DNA of 64,000 nt from Candidatus Eisenbacteria bacterium (GCA_005893275.1 VBOW01000017.1:1-64000), one strand, 5' to 3'. Numbered from the stretch's first letter, positions 55,112 to 64,000 are shown. Made by a program: numbers and translations. The notes: generated by a model from the sequence alone, not told the origin.

Positions 55112-56251
55112 TCAGCGGCGCTGGAGCAGCGCGACGGAGCGCTCGCGGATCACCTCCATCATGTCGTCGAAGGAGGCGGCGAAAGATTTGACGCCGTCCA
55201 CGAGCAGACGCTCGCAGTGCGCTTGAAGCGAGATGCCCGCCTCGGCGAGCGCCTGCCGCGTGCGCCGCGCCGGTTCGATTTCCGGATCCAGTCGGTTGCC
55301 GGTCACCTTTCCGTGATCCAGGAAGGCGTCGAGGGTTTCGCGCGGCATGGTGTTGATCGTGTCGGGGCCGGCCAGCTCTTCCACATACTTCACGTCGGAG
55401 TAGCTGGGGTTCTTCGTGCCGGTGCTCGCCCAGAGCAGCCACTGCGGCTTGGCGCCGGCCCTGCGGCGGTCCTCGAAGTTCGGGCCGAAGAACTGCGCGC
55501 GGTATTCCTCCCAGACGTGGAGCGCGTTCGCCACGGCGGCCTTCCCACGGAGAGCGAGGAGGCGCTCCCTTTGGGCCGGGGGAGCGGACTTGGCCTTTTC
55601 CTCCAGCTCCCGGTCGACCGACGCGTCCAGCCGACTCACGAACAGGCTGCTGACCGAGTTCAGCCCCTGAAGCGAGAGGCCCGCTCCGATCCGCCGGTCG
55701 ATGCCGCGCTTGTACGCTTCGGCCACCGTCACATACTGCGGGGCCGAGAACATGAGCGTCACGTTGATGCTCACCCCGTCCGCGATCAGCGCTTCGATCG
55801 CGGGGATTCCCGCGGGCGTGGCCGGCACCTTGACGAAGAGATTCGGGCGATCGACCTTCTTCCACAACCGCTTGGCCTCCGCGATCGTGGCCTCCGTGTC
55901 GTAGGCCAGGGACGGCGGCACTTCCAGGCTCACGTAGCCGTCCCGGCCCGTCCCGTTGCGGTAGGTCTCGGCGAGCAGGTCCGCCGTCCGGACGATGTCG
56001 CGGGCGGAAAGCTCGTCAAAGATTTCCTCCGCCGATTTTCCCGCGCCCGCCAGGCGGACGATCTCTTGGGGATAGGAATACTTGTCCCCCCCGATCGCCG
56101 CCTTGAAAATCGTCGGATTCGACGTGACGCCGTACACCACGCCGGCGCGGATCATCGACTCAAGCTCGCCCGATTGGATGAGCCCGTCGTTGATCGTATC
56201 CAGCCAGACGCTCTGGCCGAGCTCGTGGAGCGCGACGCAAGGGTTTTTCAT
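55112..56251 (-). CDS. tal: Transaldolase
   Basis: A 379-aa long-type transaldolase (tal of the Tal-Pgi class). GVVYGVTSNPTIFKAAI at the N-terminus, Schiff-base Lys in LFVKVPATPAGIPA, and WASTGTKNPSYSDVKYVEEL. Links pentose phosphates to glycolysis. Twenty-two bases separate it from VOC upstream and gnd downstream. Confidence 0.94.
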   Translation of the reverse strand: MKNPCVALHELGQSVWLDTINDGLIQSGELESMIRAGVVYGVTSNPTIFKAAIGGDKYSYPQEIVRLAGAGKSAEEIFDELSARDIVRTADLLAETYRNGTGRDGYVSLEVPPSLAYDTEATIAEAKRLWKKVDRPNLFVKVPATPAGIPAIEALIADGVSINVTLMFSAPQYVTVAEAYKRGIDRRIGAGLSLQGLNSVSSLFVSRLDASVDRELEEKAKSAPPAQRERLLALRGKAAVANALHVWEEYRAQFFGPNFEDRRRAGAKPQWLLWASTGTKNPSYSDVKYVEELAGPDTINTMPRETLDAFLDHGKVTGNRLDPEIEPARRTRQALAEAGISLQAHCERLLVDGVKSFAASFDDMMEVIRERSVALLQRR

Positions 56252-56273
56252 CGGAGGTCCCTCACTCCGGGAC

Positions 56274-56777
56274 TCAACTTCTCCTCTTCGTGGTGGCGAG
56301 CATCACCCTGCGTCCCTCGGGATCGACCGTGGTGACGACACGGTGCCCCCAGGGCATGTCCGCCGGAGGGCCCTCGAACTGGACCCCCTTCGCGGCAAGA
56401 GCGCTGTAGGCGCGGTCCACGTCCTTCACCATGAAATAGAGCGTCGGCTCCTTCGCGGGACTGGGCTCGCCCATGCCCTGCATCGGAGGCATGAACCCCA
56501 CGCTGGACGAGTGACCGGTCTGCACGAAGAGGTAGTTCATCGTCGGGTCCTGCTCGAATCTCCGAAATCCCAAGAGATCGGTGTAGAAGCGCTTCACGTC
56601 GTCGAACCGGTGCGTCGTGTAGTCCATGTGCTGACTCAAGAGGCCGATCGCGCTCGGCGGAGATGCCGGAGCTTTGGCCGGCGACTTCGCGGCCGCTCTC
56701 TTCGCGGCCGGCTTCTTTCGCGCGGGCGCCCTCTTCTTCGCTGCCGATTTCTTCGAGGCTTTCTTGCGTGCGGGCAT
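56274..56777 (-). CDS. VOC-family protein with histone H1-like tail
   Basis: A 167-aa protein. The first about 40 residues are Lys/Ala/Pro-rich (KKASKKSAAKKRAPARKK), like histone H1 tails, and the rest is a VOC domain (FYTDLLGFRRFEQDP, VDPEGRRVMLATTKRRS). It starts the sugar operon; ATG 56777 with AAAGGAGGA. Possibly a DNA- or RNA-associated enzyme or regulator. Function unknown. Confidence 0.78.
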   Translation of the reverse strand: MPARKKASKKSAAKKRAPARKKPAAKRAAAKSPAKAPASPPSAIGLLSQHMDYTTHRFDDVKRFYTDLLGFRRFEQDPTMNYLFVQTGHSSSVGFMPPMQGMGEPSPAKEPTLYFMVKDVDRAYSALAAKGVQFEGPPADMPWGHRVVTTVDPEGRRVMLATTKRRS

Positions 56778-56934
56778 GACTTCCTCCTTTAGGTCTGACG
56801 CCGAGTTTCTTGCCGAAGGCAAATCATGCCGCAACGGAGACACGTGGGCAAGGGTGTCTGATTGACCTTCGCCGGGACAGGCCCATAAACTGCCGCCGGC
56901 GTCCCATGCCCCGCTCGACCGGAAAGGGGGAACC

Positions 56935-57735
56935 GTGACTTCGATCCGAATCGTCCTCGGCGCGGCGATCGCGCTTAGCCTCGCGGTGGCGGGCTGCGCG
57001 ACCACCGGCCCGGGTGGAAAGAAAAGTGTCATCCTGATCGGCGAAACGGAGGAGCGGGACATCGGAGCGAAGATGGCCGCCCAGATCCGCGCCGAGAGGA
57101 AGATATCCTCGGACCGAGTCCTTACAGACTACGTGAATCGCACGGGCCAACATATTGTGAGATTGTCCGATCGCCCCGGGATCCCGTATCAGTTCTCGGT
57201 CATCGTGAGCAAGGACGTCAACGCCTTCGCGTTGCCCGGCGGCTACGTCTACGTCTACACCGGCCTGATGAAGCGCCTCGATACCCAGGCCCAGCTGGCC
57301 GGGGTCCTGGCCCACGAGATCAGTCACGTCGTCGCCCGCCACAGCGTGAAGCGCCTGCAGGAGGGCCTTGGTTTTCAGGCATTGAGCACCCTCGTCTTCG
57401 GGGGAGCCGGCCAGGCCACGAAGACGGTGGTGGGCGTGGGGCTCGGGCTCGTGATGCAGGGATACAGCCGCGACATGGAGGCGGAGGCGGATTCCTACGG
57501 GACCATGTACATGGCGCGGGCGGGGTTCAACCCCGAGGGAATGGCTCAAGTAATGGACAAGCTCAGCGCCCTAAGCGACGGGGGATACGGTTTTTGGGAG
57601 AACTTGGCCTCGGACCATCCGCCCGCGGCAAAACGAGCCGCGGCGGTCCGGACGGAGATCCGAGAGAAGGGCCTCGACGCGGGCTTGCCTTCCGATCCGG
57701 AGCCCTACCGCGTCGTGAAGTCGCGAATCCCGTAA
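56935..57735 (+). CDS. M48-family metalloprotease lipoprotein
   Basis: A 266-aa lipoprotein (LAVAGC) with HEISHVVARH zinc motif and third ligand Glu in MEAEADSYG. Resembles BepA/LoiP-like periplasmic M48 proteases that handle outer-membrane proteins. GTG start after AAAGGGGG. Convergent with pgi, seven bases apart. Confidence 0.88.
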   Translation: MTSIRIVLGAAIALSLAVAGCATTGPGGKKSVILIGETEERDIGAKMAAQIRAERKISSDRVLTDYVNRTGQHIVRLSDRPGIPYQFSVIVSKDVNAFALPGGYVYVYTGLMKRLDTQAQLAGVLAHEISHVVARHSVKRLQEGLGFQALSTLVFGGAGQATKTVVGVGLGLVMQGYSRDMEAEADSYGTMYMARAGFNPEGMAQVMDKLSALSDGGYGFWENLASDHPPAAKRAAAVRTEIREKGLDAGLPSDPEPYRVVKSRIP

Positions 57736-57742
57736 GAAGGGA

Positions 57743-59494
57743 TCAGGTTTGAGGGATCGCGACGAGCGCCCGCTCGACCGCCTGGGCAATGGTCGCGAGG
57801 CCCTGCGCGACGCTTCCGGCGATGTGAAGCCTGAGCGCGGGCTTCCCTCGGGCGTCGAGCGCCTGCAGATCGCCGAGCGCTTGGGCGAGCTTGAGCTTTC
57901 CGAATGTGATCCGGCTCCCGGGGATCGGGAGATCCTCGGGAGCCGAAGAGGTGATCTGCAGGAAGATGCCGGTTTTTGGTCCCCCCTTGTAGAGCTGCCC
58001 GATCGAGTGGAGAAACCGGGGTCCGTATCCTTGGAGCACGGGGATCCGGATCGCGTCGCGGATCTCACGGCGCAGCTGGGCGAACGCGCTCTCGGTTCCG
58101 GCGGTGCGCTCCACGTAGGCCAGGATCGCGAGATAGTCCCCCGATCGCTTGAGCGCGAGCAAGCGCCCGATGAGCATCTCGAGGCTGGGATGGCCGGGCG
58201 TGCGCGACGTGAGCCTATCCCAGAGCTTATCGGAGGCGTAGACTAGAATGTCCTCTTCCCGCGCCCGGGACTCTCCCTCGGGCGCGGCTCCGGTTTTCTC
58301 GATCTGGGCGAGGATCGTGGCTGTGTTGTCCTTGCTCTCCTGCACGTTCGGCTCGTCGAAAGGATCGATTCCCAGCACCGCTCCCGCGATCGCCGTCGCA
58401 ACCTCCCAGCGGTAGAATTCCCCCGCCAGCTCGGCTCGGCGGGAAAGCCCGATTTCGATCCAGGGCGCTCCTGTCTGCCTTAGCTCGACGCCGAGCTGAA
58501 CCAGCTCCGCGGCCGGCTCGGAGGCGAGCGTGAGGCACGCAAAGCAGCGGTCCTCGGAGTAATAGCGCGCGAACCCGGGCGGTTCTCCCTCCACGGGAAC
58601 GATGCCGAGACCCTCCTTGCCGGTCGATTCGGCGACGAGCTGCTCGATCCAGTACCCGAGCGGGCGCAACGAGGGGACCGTGAGGAGCGTGAGCTTGTCC
58701 CGTCCGGCGCGTGCGGCGGCGCCGAGGAGCGCGCCCAAGCGAAGAGCGTCGTTTCGCGCGGGGTCCGGATCGCCGCACGCCTCGGCGGCCCGCGCGGCGC
58801 TCTCGGCGAATGCCTTGAGGTTGAGGCCCAAGAGCGCCGCCGGCACCATTCCGAAATAGGAAAGCGCGGAGTAGCGCCCGCCGATGTCGGCCGGATTCAA
58901 GAACACGCGCCGCATCCCCTCCTCGCTCGCGAGGCGGTCGAGCGCCGAGCCCGGGTCCGTGATCGCGGCGAAGCGCCGCGCCGGGTCCGCCACTCCGGTC
59001 TCCTCGAGGCGCGCTCGGAAGTAGCGGTAGTGGGAGAGCGTTTCGATCGTGCGTCCCGACTTGCTGGAGACGAGGAAGAACGTGCGATCGAGCCGGTGCG
59101 ACGCTTCGGAGGCGCGGATCGCGGCGGGATCGGTGGAGTCCAGGACCTCGAGCGTCGGTGCCCCCGGGGACGGGGCCATGACTTCCGCGAGCACGTCGGC
59201 GGCGAGGCTCGAGCCGCCCATCCCCAGGAGAAGAACGCGGGTGAACCCTTCGGACCGTATCTCCGAGGCGAACGCGGTCAGCTCCCCGATCTTGGATTCC
59301 AGCCAACGCGGGGAGCTAAGCCATCCGAGGCGGTTCAGGATGATCTTCTGGTGCCCGGGGTCCTGCTTCCAGAGCGAGGCGTCGCGGCGGAGAAGGCGCG
59401 CGACCGCCTCCTCTCGCGCGAGCGACTCGAGAGTGGCGCGGTAGGCGGTCTCGAGTCCGCCCGGGAACTCATTGATGCTGGTGCGTGCGCTCAT
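57743..59494 (-). CDS. pgi: Glucose-6-phosphate isomerase
   Basis: A 583-aa isomerase, related to the Pgi half of the bifunctional transaldolase/Pgi proteins. SIS-domain motifs LLLGMGGSSLAADVLAEV and VSSKSGRTIETLSHYRYF, catalytic Glu region DPFDEPNVQESKDNT, and YGPRFLHSIGQLYKGGP. ATG 59494 overlaps the end of rpiB by 26 bases. Confidence 0.92.
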   Translation of the reverse strand: MSARTSINEFPGGLETAYRATLESLAREEAVARLLRRDASLWKQDPGHQKIILNRLGWLSSPRWLESKIGELTAFASEIRSEGFTRVLLLGMGGSSLAADVLAEVMAPSPGAPTLEVLDSTDPAAIRASEASHRLDRTFFLVSSKSGRTIETLSHYRYFRARLEETGVADPARRFAAITDPGSALDRLASEEGMRRVFLNPADIGGRYSALSYFGMVPAALLGLNLKAFAESAARAAEACGDPDPARNDALRLGALLGAAARAGRDKLTLLTVPSLRPLGYWIEQLVAESTGKEGLGIVPVEGEPPGFARYYSEDRCFACLTLASEPAAELVQLGVELRQTGAPWIEIGLSRRAELAGEFYRWEVATAIAGAVLGIDPFDEPNVQESKDNTATILAQIEKTGAAPEGESRAREEDILVYASDKLWDRLTSRTPGHPSLEMLIGRLLALKRSGDYLAILAYVERTAGTESAFAQLRREIRDAIRIPVLQGYGPRFLHSIGQLYKGGPKTGIFLQITSSAPEDLPIPGSRITFGKLKLAQALGDLQALDARGKPALRLHIAGSVAQGLATIAQAVERALVAIPQT

Positions 59495-59921
59495 ATTCGG
59501 TGATCTGGCCCACGCGCCGGGCGTGACGTCCACCGTCGAAGGGAGACTGGAACCAGGTGTCGAGAATCGGGACCAGGTCGCCGGCCGCGGTGAAGGCGGA
59601 CGCGAGGACGAGAACGTTCGCGTCGTTGTGGCGCCGCGCGAGCTCGGCCATTTTGGGATTCAGACAGATCGTGGCGCGGATTCCGTCGACCTTGTTCGCC
59701 GCGATCGCGATGCCGTTGCCGGAGTCGCAGAGGAGCACTCCGCGCTCCACCTTTCCATCCCGCACGGCCTCGGCGACCCGGAACGCGTAGGGCGGATAGT
59801 CGGTCGATTCGGGGGAATGGGTCCCCATATCCTGTATAGCATGGCCGCGGCTTTCGAGGTGCTTCTTGACGCGCTCTTTCATCTCGAAGCCGGCGTGATC
59901 GGCTCCGATCGCGATGATCAT
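59469..59921 (-). CDS. rpiB: Ribose-5-phosphate isomerase B
   Basis: A 150-aa RpiB/LacAB-family protein. IAIGADHAGFEMKERVK, GVLLCDSGNGIAIAANKVDGIRA (catalytic Cys) and RRHNDANVLVL. Isomerises ribose- and ribulose-5-phosphate. ATG 59921 follows GGGAGAAG. Confidence 0.95.
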   Translation of the reverse strand: MIIAIGADHAGFEMKERVKKHLESRGHAIQDMGTHSPESTDYPPYAFRVAEAVRDGKVERGVLLCDSGNGIAIAANKVDGIRATICLNPKMAELARRHNDANVLVLASAFTAAGDLVPILDTWFQSPFDGGRHARRVGQITEYERTHQHQ

Positions 59922-60042
59922 GGCTTCTCCCGAGGCGTGTTCGACGTTGGAACAGGACCGCACGGCGAGGCTAGAGCATGGCATCGAAGCAGCGCAATAG
60001 CCGAGTTGACACGCGGGAGCTTACAGTGGAAACTGCGGGTCC

Positions 60043-60540
60043 ATGACCATCGGTCAACCCAGTCCGCGCAGCACGGACGCACTGCGCGCCGAGCACCAGA
60101 AGATCCTAGCGAGCCTCTACGCAAGCGCCGAGAGACTGGAGAGGCTCCACGAGCAGACGACCCCGCAGCAGATGGCGATGGCGCGCGAAGTGCTCGATTT
60201 CGTGCGCCAGCAGGTCGCGCCGCACTCCCGCGCCGAAGAATACACGCTCTATCCAGCCGCCGATTGGGCCGCGGGAGAAGGCTCGCACGTGACCGAAATG
60301 TCTCGCTTCGAGCACCAGCTCGTGACCCGCCGCTGCGAGGCGCTCGACAAGGCGATCCAGGCGGGAGCGCCCGCGGGAAAGCTCATGCACCTCTGCTACG
60401 CGATTCTCGGGCTCATCGCCGCCCACTTCGTCGCGACCGAGGAAGTCCTCTTTCCCTACCTCGACAAGGCGTTCGACCCAGCCCGCTTCGAGAAGGAGGT
60501 CGTGACTCCGCTCCGGGTCGAGCGCGGCCAGAAACGCTAG
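60043..60540 (+). CDS. Hemerythrin-like HHE-domain protein
   Basis: A 165-aa four-helix HHE protein. Iron ligands: H18 in RAEHQKIL, H61/E65 in APHSRAEEYTLYP, HQLV, and HFVATEEVLFPYL. Could bind di-iron for oxygen or NO sensing or storage. Its TAG overlaps the convergent M3 peptidase stop as CTAG. Confidence 0.83.
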   Translation: MTIGQPSPRSTDALRAEHQKILASLYASAERLERLHEQTTPQQMAMAREVLDFVRQQVAPHSRAEEYTLYPAADWAAGEGSHVTEMSRFEHQLVTRRCEALDKAIQAGAPAGKLMHLCYAILGLIAAHFVATEEVLFPYLDKAFDPARFEKEVVTPLRVERGQKR

Positions 60541-62600
60541 TTCTTTCCCGCCAGCCACTCGTCGAAGGAGTGAAAATCGTAGTCGCGCCCCAGGAACGAA
60601 TGCACCAGCTTCGCCGCCGGCGCCGATCCGCCGGCCGCCAGCACCGTATCGCGGTAGCGACGCGCGACCATGGGGTCGAGCAGGTTTGACTTGTCGAACT
60701 TGCTGAACATGTCCTTGGAGATCACGAGCGACCACATATAGGTGTAGTAGACGGCCGAGTACCCGTCGAGATGACCGAACGCCGCCTGGAAGTGCGTGTC
60801 GGGCATCGGCGGGTAGGGCGTGTACTTGGGCTCGAGGTCCCCGCGGATCCGGTCCGTGTCGATCTCACGAGGCGGCCGGTCGTAGTAGTGGAGCGAAATC
60901 GCCGAGTAGAGGTTCTGGTAGGCGATCGAGGTGGCGCGCCCGAACCAGTCCGCGCGCCGCATCCGTTCCACCATCTCGTTCGGGATGGGCTCGCCGGTCT
61001 GGTAGTGCTTGGCGAAGGTCTGGAGCACACCGGGATTCCAGCACCACTCCTCGAGCATCTGCGACGGCGCCTCGACGAAGTCCCACTCGGTGGCGATCCC
61101 CGAGATCGCCTCCCAGCGCTGATGTCCGCCGAAGATCGCGTGGAGCAGGTGACCGAACTCGTGGAAGAAGGTCACCACGTCGCCGTGCTCCATGAGGCCC
61201 GGGTCCCCCTCTTTCCCTCCGGGGAAGTTGCACACGAGCGCCGCTTCCGGGATCTGGACTCCGTCGACGCCGGTCCGGATGCCGAAATTCGCGGCATGGT
61301 TGTATTTCCCGGGCCGCGGATGGAGGTCCAGATAGAAGCGTCCGATCATGGTGCCGTTTTCCCACACTTCATAGGCTTCGACGCTCGGGTCCCAGACATC
61401 CGCGTTCGCGATCCGCTTGTAGGTGACGCCGAATAGCTTCGACGTGGAGCTCAGGACGCCCTGCTTCACCTCCTCGAAGGGGAAGTAGGGCCTCGCCTGC
61501 TGCGCGTCGAAGTTGTAATCGCGCTTCCGGATCAGCTCACCGTAGTAGCGGCGGTCCCACTGGTTCACGATCGTCGCCGCGGGCTCGTCGTCCCTCTTTC
61601 GCTTGAGATAGATTTCGTATTCCTCTTGCGCGCGCTTCAGGGTCAGCCCGCGCAGCCGCTCGATGAACGAGGCCACGTTCTTGTCACTCTCGATCATCTT
61701 GTCCCGCGTGGCGTACTCCGCCCAGGTCTTGAATCCGAGAAGCCGGGCCAGCTCGTAGCGCTTCGCGATCATCTTGTCGAGGACCGCCATGTTGCCGGGG
61801 TACGCCCGGTTCAAGAATTCGTGGAGGAGACGCCGACGCACCTCCCCGTTCTTGGCATAGCTCATCACCGGGAAGAAATCCGGGTACTCGATGCCGATCG
61901 TGATCTTGCCGTCCGGGCCAGGGGGGTGCGACTTGATGTAATCCTCGGGGAGGCCGTCCAGCTCGGCGGCGCTCGACAGCGTGATCGTGCGCGAGTCGTT
62001 CCGGATGTTCTTGTCGAAATCCTGCCCGATCGCGACCAGCTCCTCGCGGAGCGCCATGATTTTCTTCCGCGTCGCCTCGTCCTTGTCGACGCCGGAGAGC
62101 CGGAAATCGCGGAGGGTCTTGGCGACACAGTAGTGGGTGTTCTCGTCGGTGCCCTTGAGCTCGATCGCGGAGAGGGCATCGTAGACCGCGCGGTTGAGGC
62201 CCAGGTCGTTCAGGAACTTGCTCGCGATGCGGGTCTCCTCCTCGGCCACCGCCCGCACGGTGGAGTCGGGGTGGACCGACTCGATCAGATTCGCGGCGTA
62301 CGCGGCATTGTCCCCGTGCAGCAGCGCTTCGTTGTAAGGCACGAGCGTGTTCTCGATCGTGCGCGGGCCCTTGGCCGCAAGCATGCGGTCGACCGCAGCC
62401 GCCGCGACTCTCAACTCGCCCTCCTCCGAGGTGCGAAATCCGCCCGAGTCGGGGCGCCCGGCCCAGAAGGGAGGCGCGACCGGGGTGGCCGACCCTGCCG
62501 CAAACGCGGCAACGGGTGGCTCGATCGCGGCCCCGAGCAAAGATCCGGTGAAGACGACCGCGGACAGAAACGGCAGGAATCGAAGCGTGGCGAAGCGCAC
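60537..62600 (-). CDS. M3-family oligopeptidase, exported
   Basis: A 687-aa M3 zinc oligopeptidase with a signal peptide (about 1-35). HEFGHLLHAIFGG zinc motif; C-terminal SLVISKDMFSKFD. Probably degrades short peptides in the periplasm. GTG start follows AAGGAGGATTT. Confidence 0.92.
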   Translation of the reverse strand: MRFATLRFLPFLSAVVFTGSLLGAAIEPPVAAFAAGSATPVAPPFWAGRPDSGGFRTSEEGELRVAAAAVDRMLAAKGPRTIENTLVPYNEALLHGDNAAYAANLIESVHPDSTVRAVAEEETRIASKFLNDLGLNRAVYDALSAIELKGTDENTHYCVAKTLRDFRLSGVDKDEATRKKIMALREELVAIGQDFDKNIRNDSRTITLSSAAELDGLPEDYIKSHPPGPDGKITIGIEYPDFFPVMSYAKNGEVRRRLLHEFLNRAYPGNMAVLDKMIAKRYELARLLGFKTWAEYATRDKMIESDKNVASFIERLRGLTLKRAQEEYEIYLKRKRDDEPAATIVNQWDRRYYGELIRKRDYNFDAQQARPYFPFEEVKQGVLSSTSKLFGVTYKRIANADVWDPSVEAYEVWENGTMIGRFYLDLHPRPGKYNHAANFGIRTGVDGVQIPEAALVCNFPGGKEGDPGLMEHGDVVTFFHEFGHLLHAIFGGHQRWEAISGIATEWDFVEAPSQMLEEWCWNPGVLQTFAKHYQTGEPIPNEMVERMRRADWFGRATSIAYQNLYSAISLHYYDRPPREIDTDRIRGDLEPKYTPYPPMPDTHFQAAFGHLDGYSAVYYTYMWSLVISKDMFSKFDKSNLLDPMVARRYRDTVLAAGGSAPAAKLVHSFLGRDYDFHSFDEWLAGKN

Positions 62601-62676
62601 AAATCCTCCTTGGAACACCGGACTCGTTGATTAGAAAGCCGCAGAACACTCCCGCGCAGGCTATGCTACCACAGCG

Positions 62677-63891
62677 ATGACGCGGGACCGGAGCCTCCTT
62701 TACGCGGCCGCTTTTGCGCGCTCGACCGGCGTGGGAATGTCCGGCGTTCTGGTCGGCCTCTACGCCGCAGAGCTGGGGCTTTCGGCTCCCGGCGTGGGAG
62801 CGGTGATCTCGGCGGGGCTCCTCGGGGTCGCGCTCGGAACCCTGGCGGTCACCCTCTACGCCGAACGCCTCGGGCGGACACGCTGCCTGGCGGCGCTCGC
62901 GGTTCTGGCCGCCATCGGGACCGCCGGGTTCGCCCTCGCTCCCTCGGCCTGGATGCTCGCGCCCGCCGCGGCGCTCGGCATGGTCAACGGCATGGGACGA
63001 GACCGCGGAGCCGCCTTCTCTCTCGAGCAGGCGCTTCTCCCCGATCTGGCCGACGAACGCGGGAGAACAGGCGCCTTCGCCTGGTACAACGTCGTTCTGG
63101 ATCTGGGGCACGCGACGGGAGCCCTCGCGGCGCTCCTGCCGAGCTTGGTTCGGCACGCCGGCCTCACGACGCTTGCGTCCTACCGCGTGGGATTCCTCGC
63201 CGTCGCGGGGCTCAGCCTGGCCGGTGCCGCGGCCTACCTAGGCTTGAGCGCCCATGCGCGGTCGCGGCGGGTCATGAAGCCCCCGCCGATCGATCCGGAA
63301 TCGAAGCGCCGCATCGCCCGGCTCGCGGGGCTATTCGCCATGGACAGCCTCGGCGGCGGCTTTCTCACGACCGCGCTCCTCTCCTACTGGTTCTTCCGCC
63401 GATTCGGCCTGGGGACGGAGGCGCTGGCCCCGCTGTTTCTCCTCGCGCGGGTGGCCAACGGGCTCTCGCATCTCGCGGCCGCGTGGCTCGCGCGGCGCAT
63501 CGGCCTCCTGCGCACCATGGTCTTCACGCACCTGCCCTCGAGCCTTCTCCTGCTCACGGTTCCGACCGCGCCGAGCTTCGCGGTCGCCGCGTTCCTCTTC
63601 ATCCTGCGCGAGTGCCTCGTCGAGATGGACGTGCCCACGAGGCAGTCCTACGTGGTCGCGGTCGTCGGCCCCGGAGAGCGCGCGGCCGCGGCGGGGGCGA
63701 CGAATCTCGTGCGCACCGCGGGCTGGGCCGTGGCGCCCGCGTTCGCCGGGGCCGCGATGCAGGGGCTCGCGCTCTGGTCGCCGCTCGCGGCGGGGGCCGC
63801 GCTCAAGATCGCCTACGACCTGGTTCTCTATCGAAGCTTCAGGAGGATCAAGCCGCCCGAGGAGCGCTCCGAAGCGCTCGCGACGGCCTGA
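62677..63891 (+). CDS. MFS transporter
   Basis: A 404-aa permease with 12 predicted helices; motif region LYAERLGRTRCLAAL between helices 2 and 3 fits the MFS A-motif. Substrate unknown. Divergent from the M3 peptidase with a 76-base gap. Confidence 0.82.
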   Translation: MTRDRSLLYAAAFARSTGVGMSGVLVGLYAAELGLSAPGVGAVISAGLLGVALGTLAVTLYAERLGRTRCLAALAVLAAIGTAGFALAPSAWMLAPAAALGMVNGMGRDRGAAFSLEQALLPDLADERGRTGAFAWYNVVLDLGHATGALAALLPSLVRHAGLTTLASYRVGFLAVAGLSLAGAAAYLGLSAHARSRRVMKPPPIDPESKRRIARLAGLFAMDSLGGGFLTTALLSYWFFRRFGLGTEALAPLFLLARVANGLSHLAAAWLARRIGLLRTMVFTHLPSSLLLLTVPTAPSFAVAAFLFILRECLVEMDVPTRQSYVVAVVGPGERAAAAGATNLVRTAGWAVAPAFAGAAMQGLALWSPLAAGAALKIAYDLVLYRSFRRIKPPEERSEALATA

Positions 63892-63897
63892 GCGGGG

Positions 63898-64000
63898 TCA
63901 GCTCTCGCGGCGGACGTTGTAGACGGTCGGCGTGGCCTGAAACTGGCGCTTCGTCGCCTCCGATTCGAAGTAGAACGTGTGGTCCTGGAAATGGACCCGC
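63898..64000 (-). CDS. Partial gene, YHS-like C-terminus
   Basis: The final 33 residues and stop of a minus-strand gene that continues beyond the window. HTFYFESEATKRQFQATP resembles the YHS-domain pattern (YYFCSEGCKRKFEANP), with Cys positions replaced by Glu and Thr. YHS domains bind metals in heavy-metal ATPases and reductases; this copy may have lost the metal-binding Cys. The rest cannot be judged. Confidence 0.55.
   Translation of the reverse strand, partial: RVHFQDHTFYFESEATKRQFQATPTVYNVRRES

Noticed and set aside
54189-55865. 558-codon 6-phosphogluconate dehydrogenase
   Set aside because: The first 259 codons are tal in another frame; the Rossmann motif begins at ATG 55088.

Overview
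The window is about 64 kb of high-GC DNA from an uncultivated-looking, menaquinone-using, aerobic Gram-negative-type bacterium. Lipoproteins, Alternative Complex III, an A2-type haem-copper oxidase and a complete menaquinone pathway resemble Rhodothermus/Gemmatimonadota/Eisenbacteria-like lineages. That placement is inference: there is no rRNA or other phylogenetic marker here. No rRNA, tRNA, CRISPR array, transposase or phage gene was recognised.

Region 1 (110-8223, minus strand) is a compact operon for a non-ribosomal product. In transcription order it holds sbnA-like and sbnB-like genes for L-2,3-diaminopropionate (L-Dap), a membrane protein with a carrier domain and three transmembrane/left-handed-beta-helix units of the poly-epsilon-lysine-synthetase (Pls) type, a stand-alone adenylation-carrier protein with a truncated condensation lobe, and a TauD/SyrP-like oxygenase. 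I read this as a split Pls-type assembly line, possibly making oligo- or poly-Dap or a hydroxylated derivative. It is the most novel system in the window.

Region 2 (8224-23729) is an accessory stretch: a cysteine-containing HTH regulator divergent from a DoxX-like membrane protein, an NTF2-like lipoprotein, an M50 protease coupled to a secreted protein, a CGNR regulator divergent from a DinB-family protein, a VOC protein, an SDR without the usual Tyr, a SIMPL protein, a MEDS-domain hybrid kinase, a DMT transporter and several unknown membrane or secreted proteins.

Region 3 (23708-34587) holds ispG, a menG/ubiE - menI-like pair on the plus strand, and a minus-strand operon menF-menD-menH-menB-menA-menC-menE, the full classical route from chorismate to menaquinone.

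Region 4 (34672-48653) has a NiCoT/UreH-like transporter, then a respiratory supercluster: actABCDEF (Alternative Complex III), a diheme cytochrome c, coxB, coxA (A2-type), ctaA, ctaB and cox11. A candidate Crp/Fnr-type palindrome lies over the promoter. Menaquinol made by region 3 would be oxidised by this chain.

Region 5 (48693-59921) is central carbon metabolism. The minus-strand operon VOC-tal-gnd-zwf-opcA-pgl-glk-fba, with nearby rpiB-pgi, gives glucose phosphorylation, the oxidative pentose phosphate pathway and part of glycolysis. An M48 lipoprotein sits between them. The right end carries a hemerythrin-like protein, an M3 oligopeptidase, an MFS transporter and the 3' end of a YHS-like gene.

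Many genes overlap by ATGA or GTGA, which suggests long translationally coupled operons. Starts were chosen from Shine-Dalgarno matches and these overlaps.
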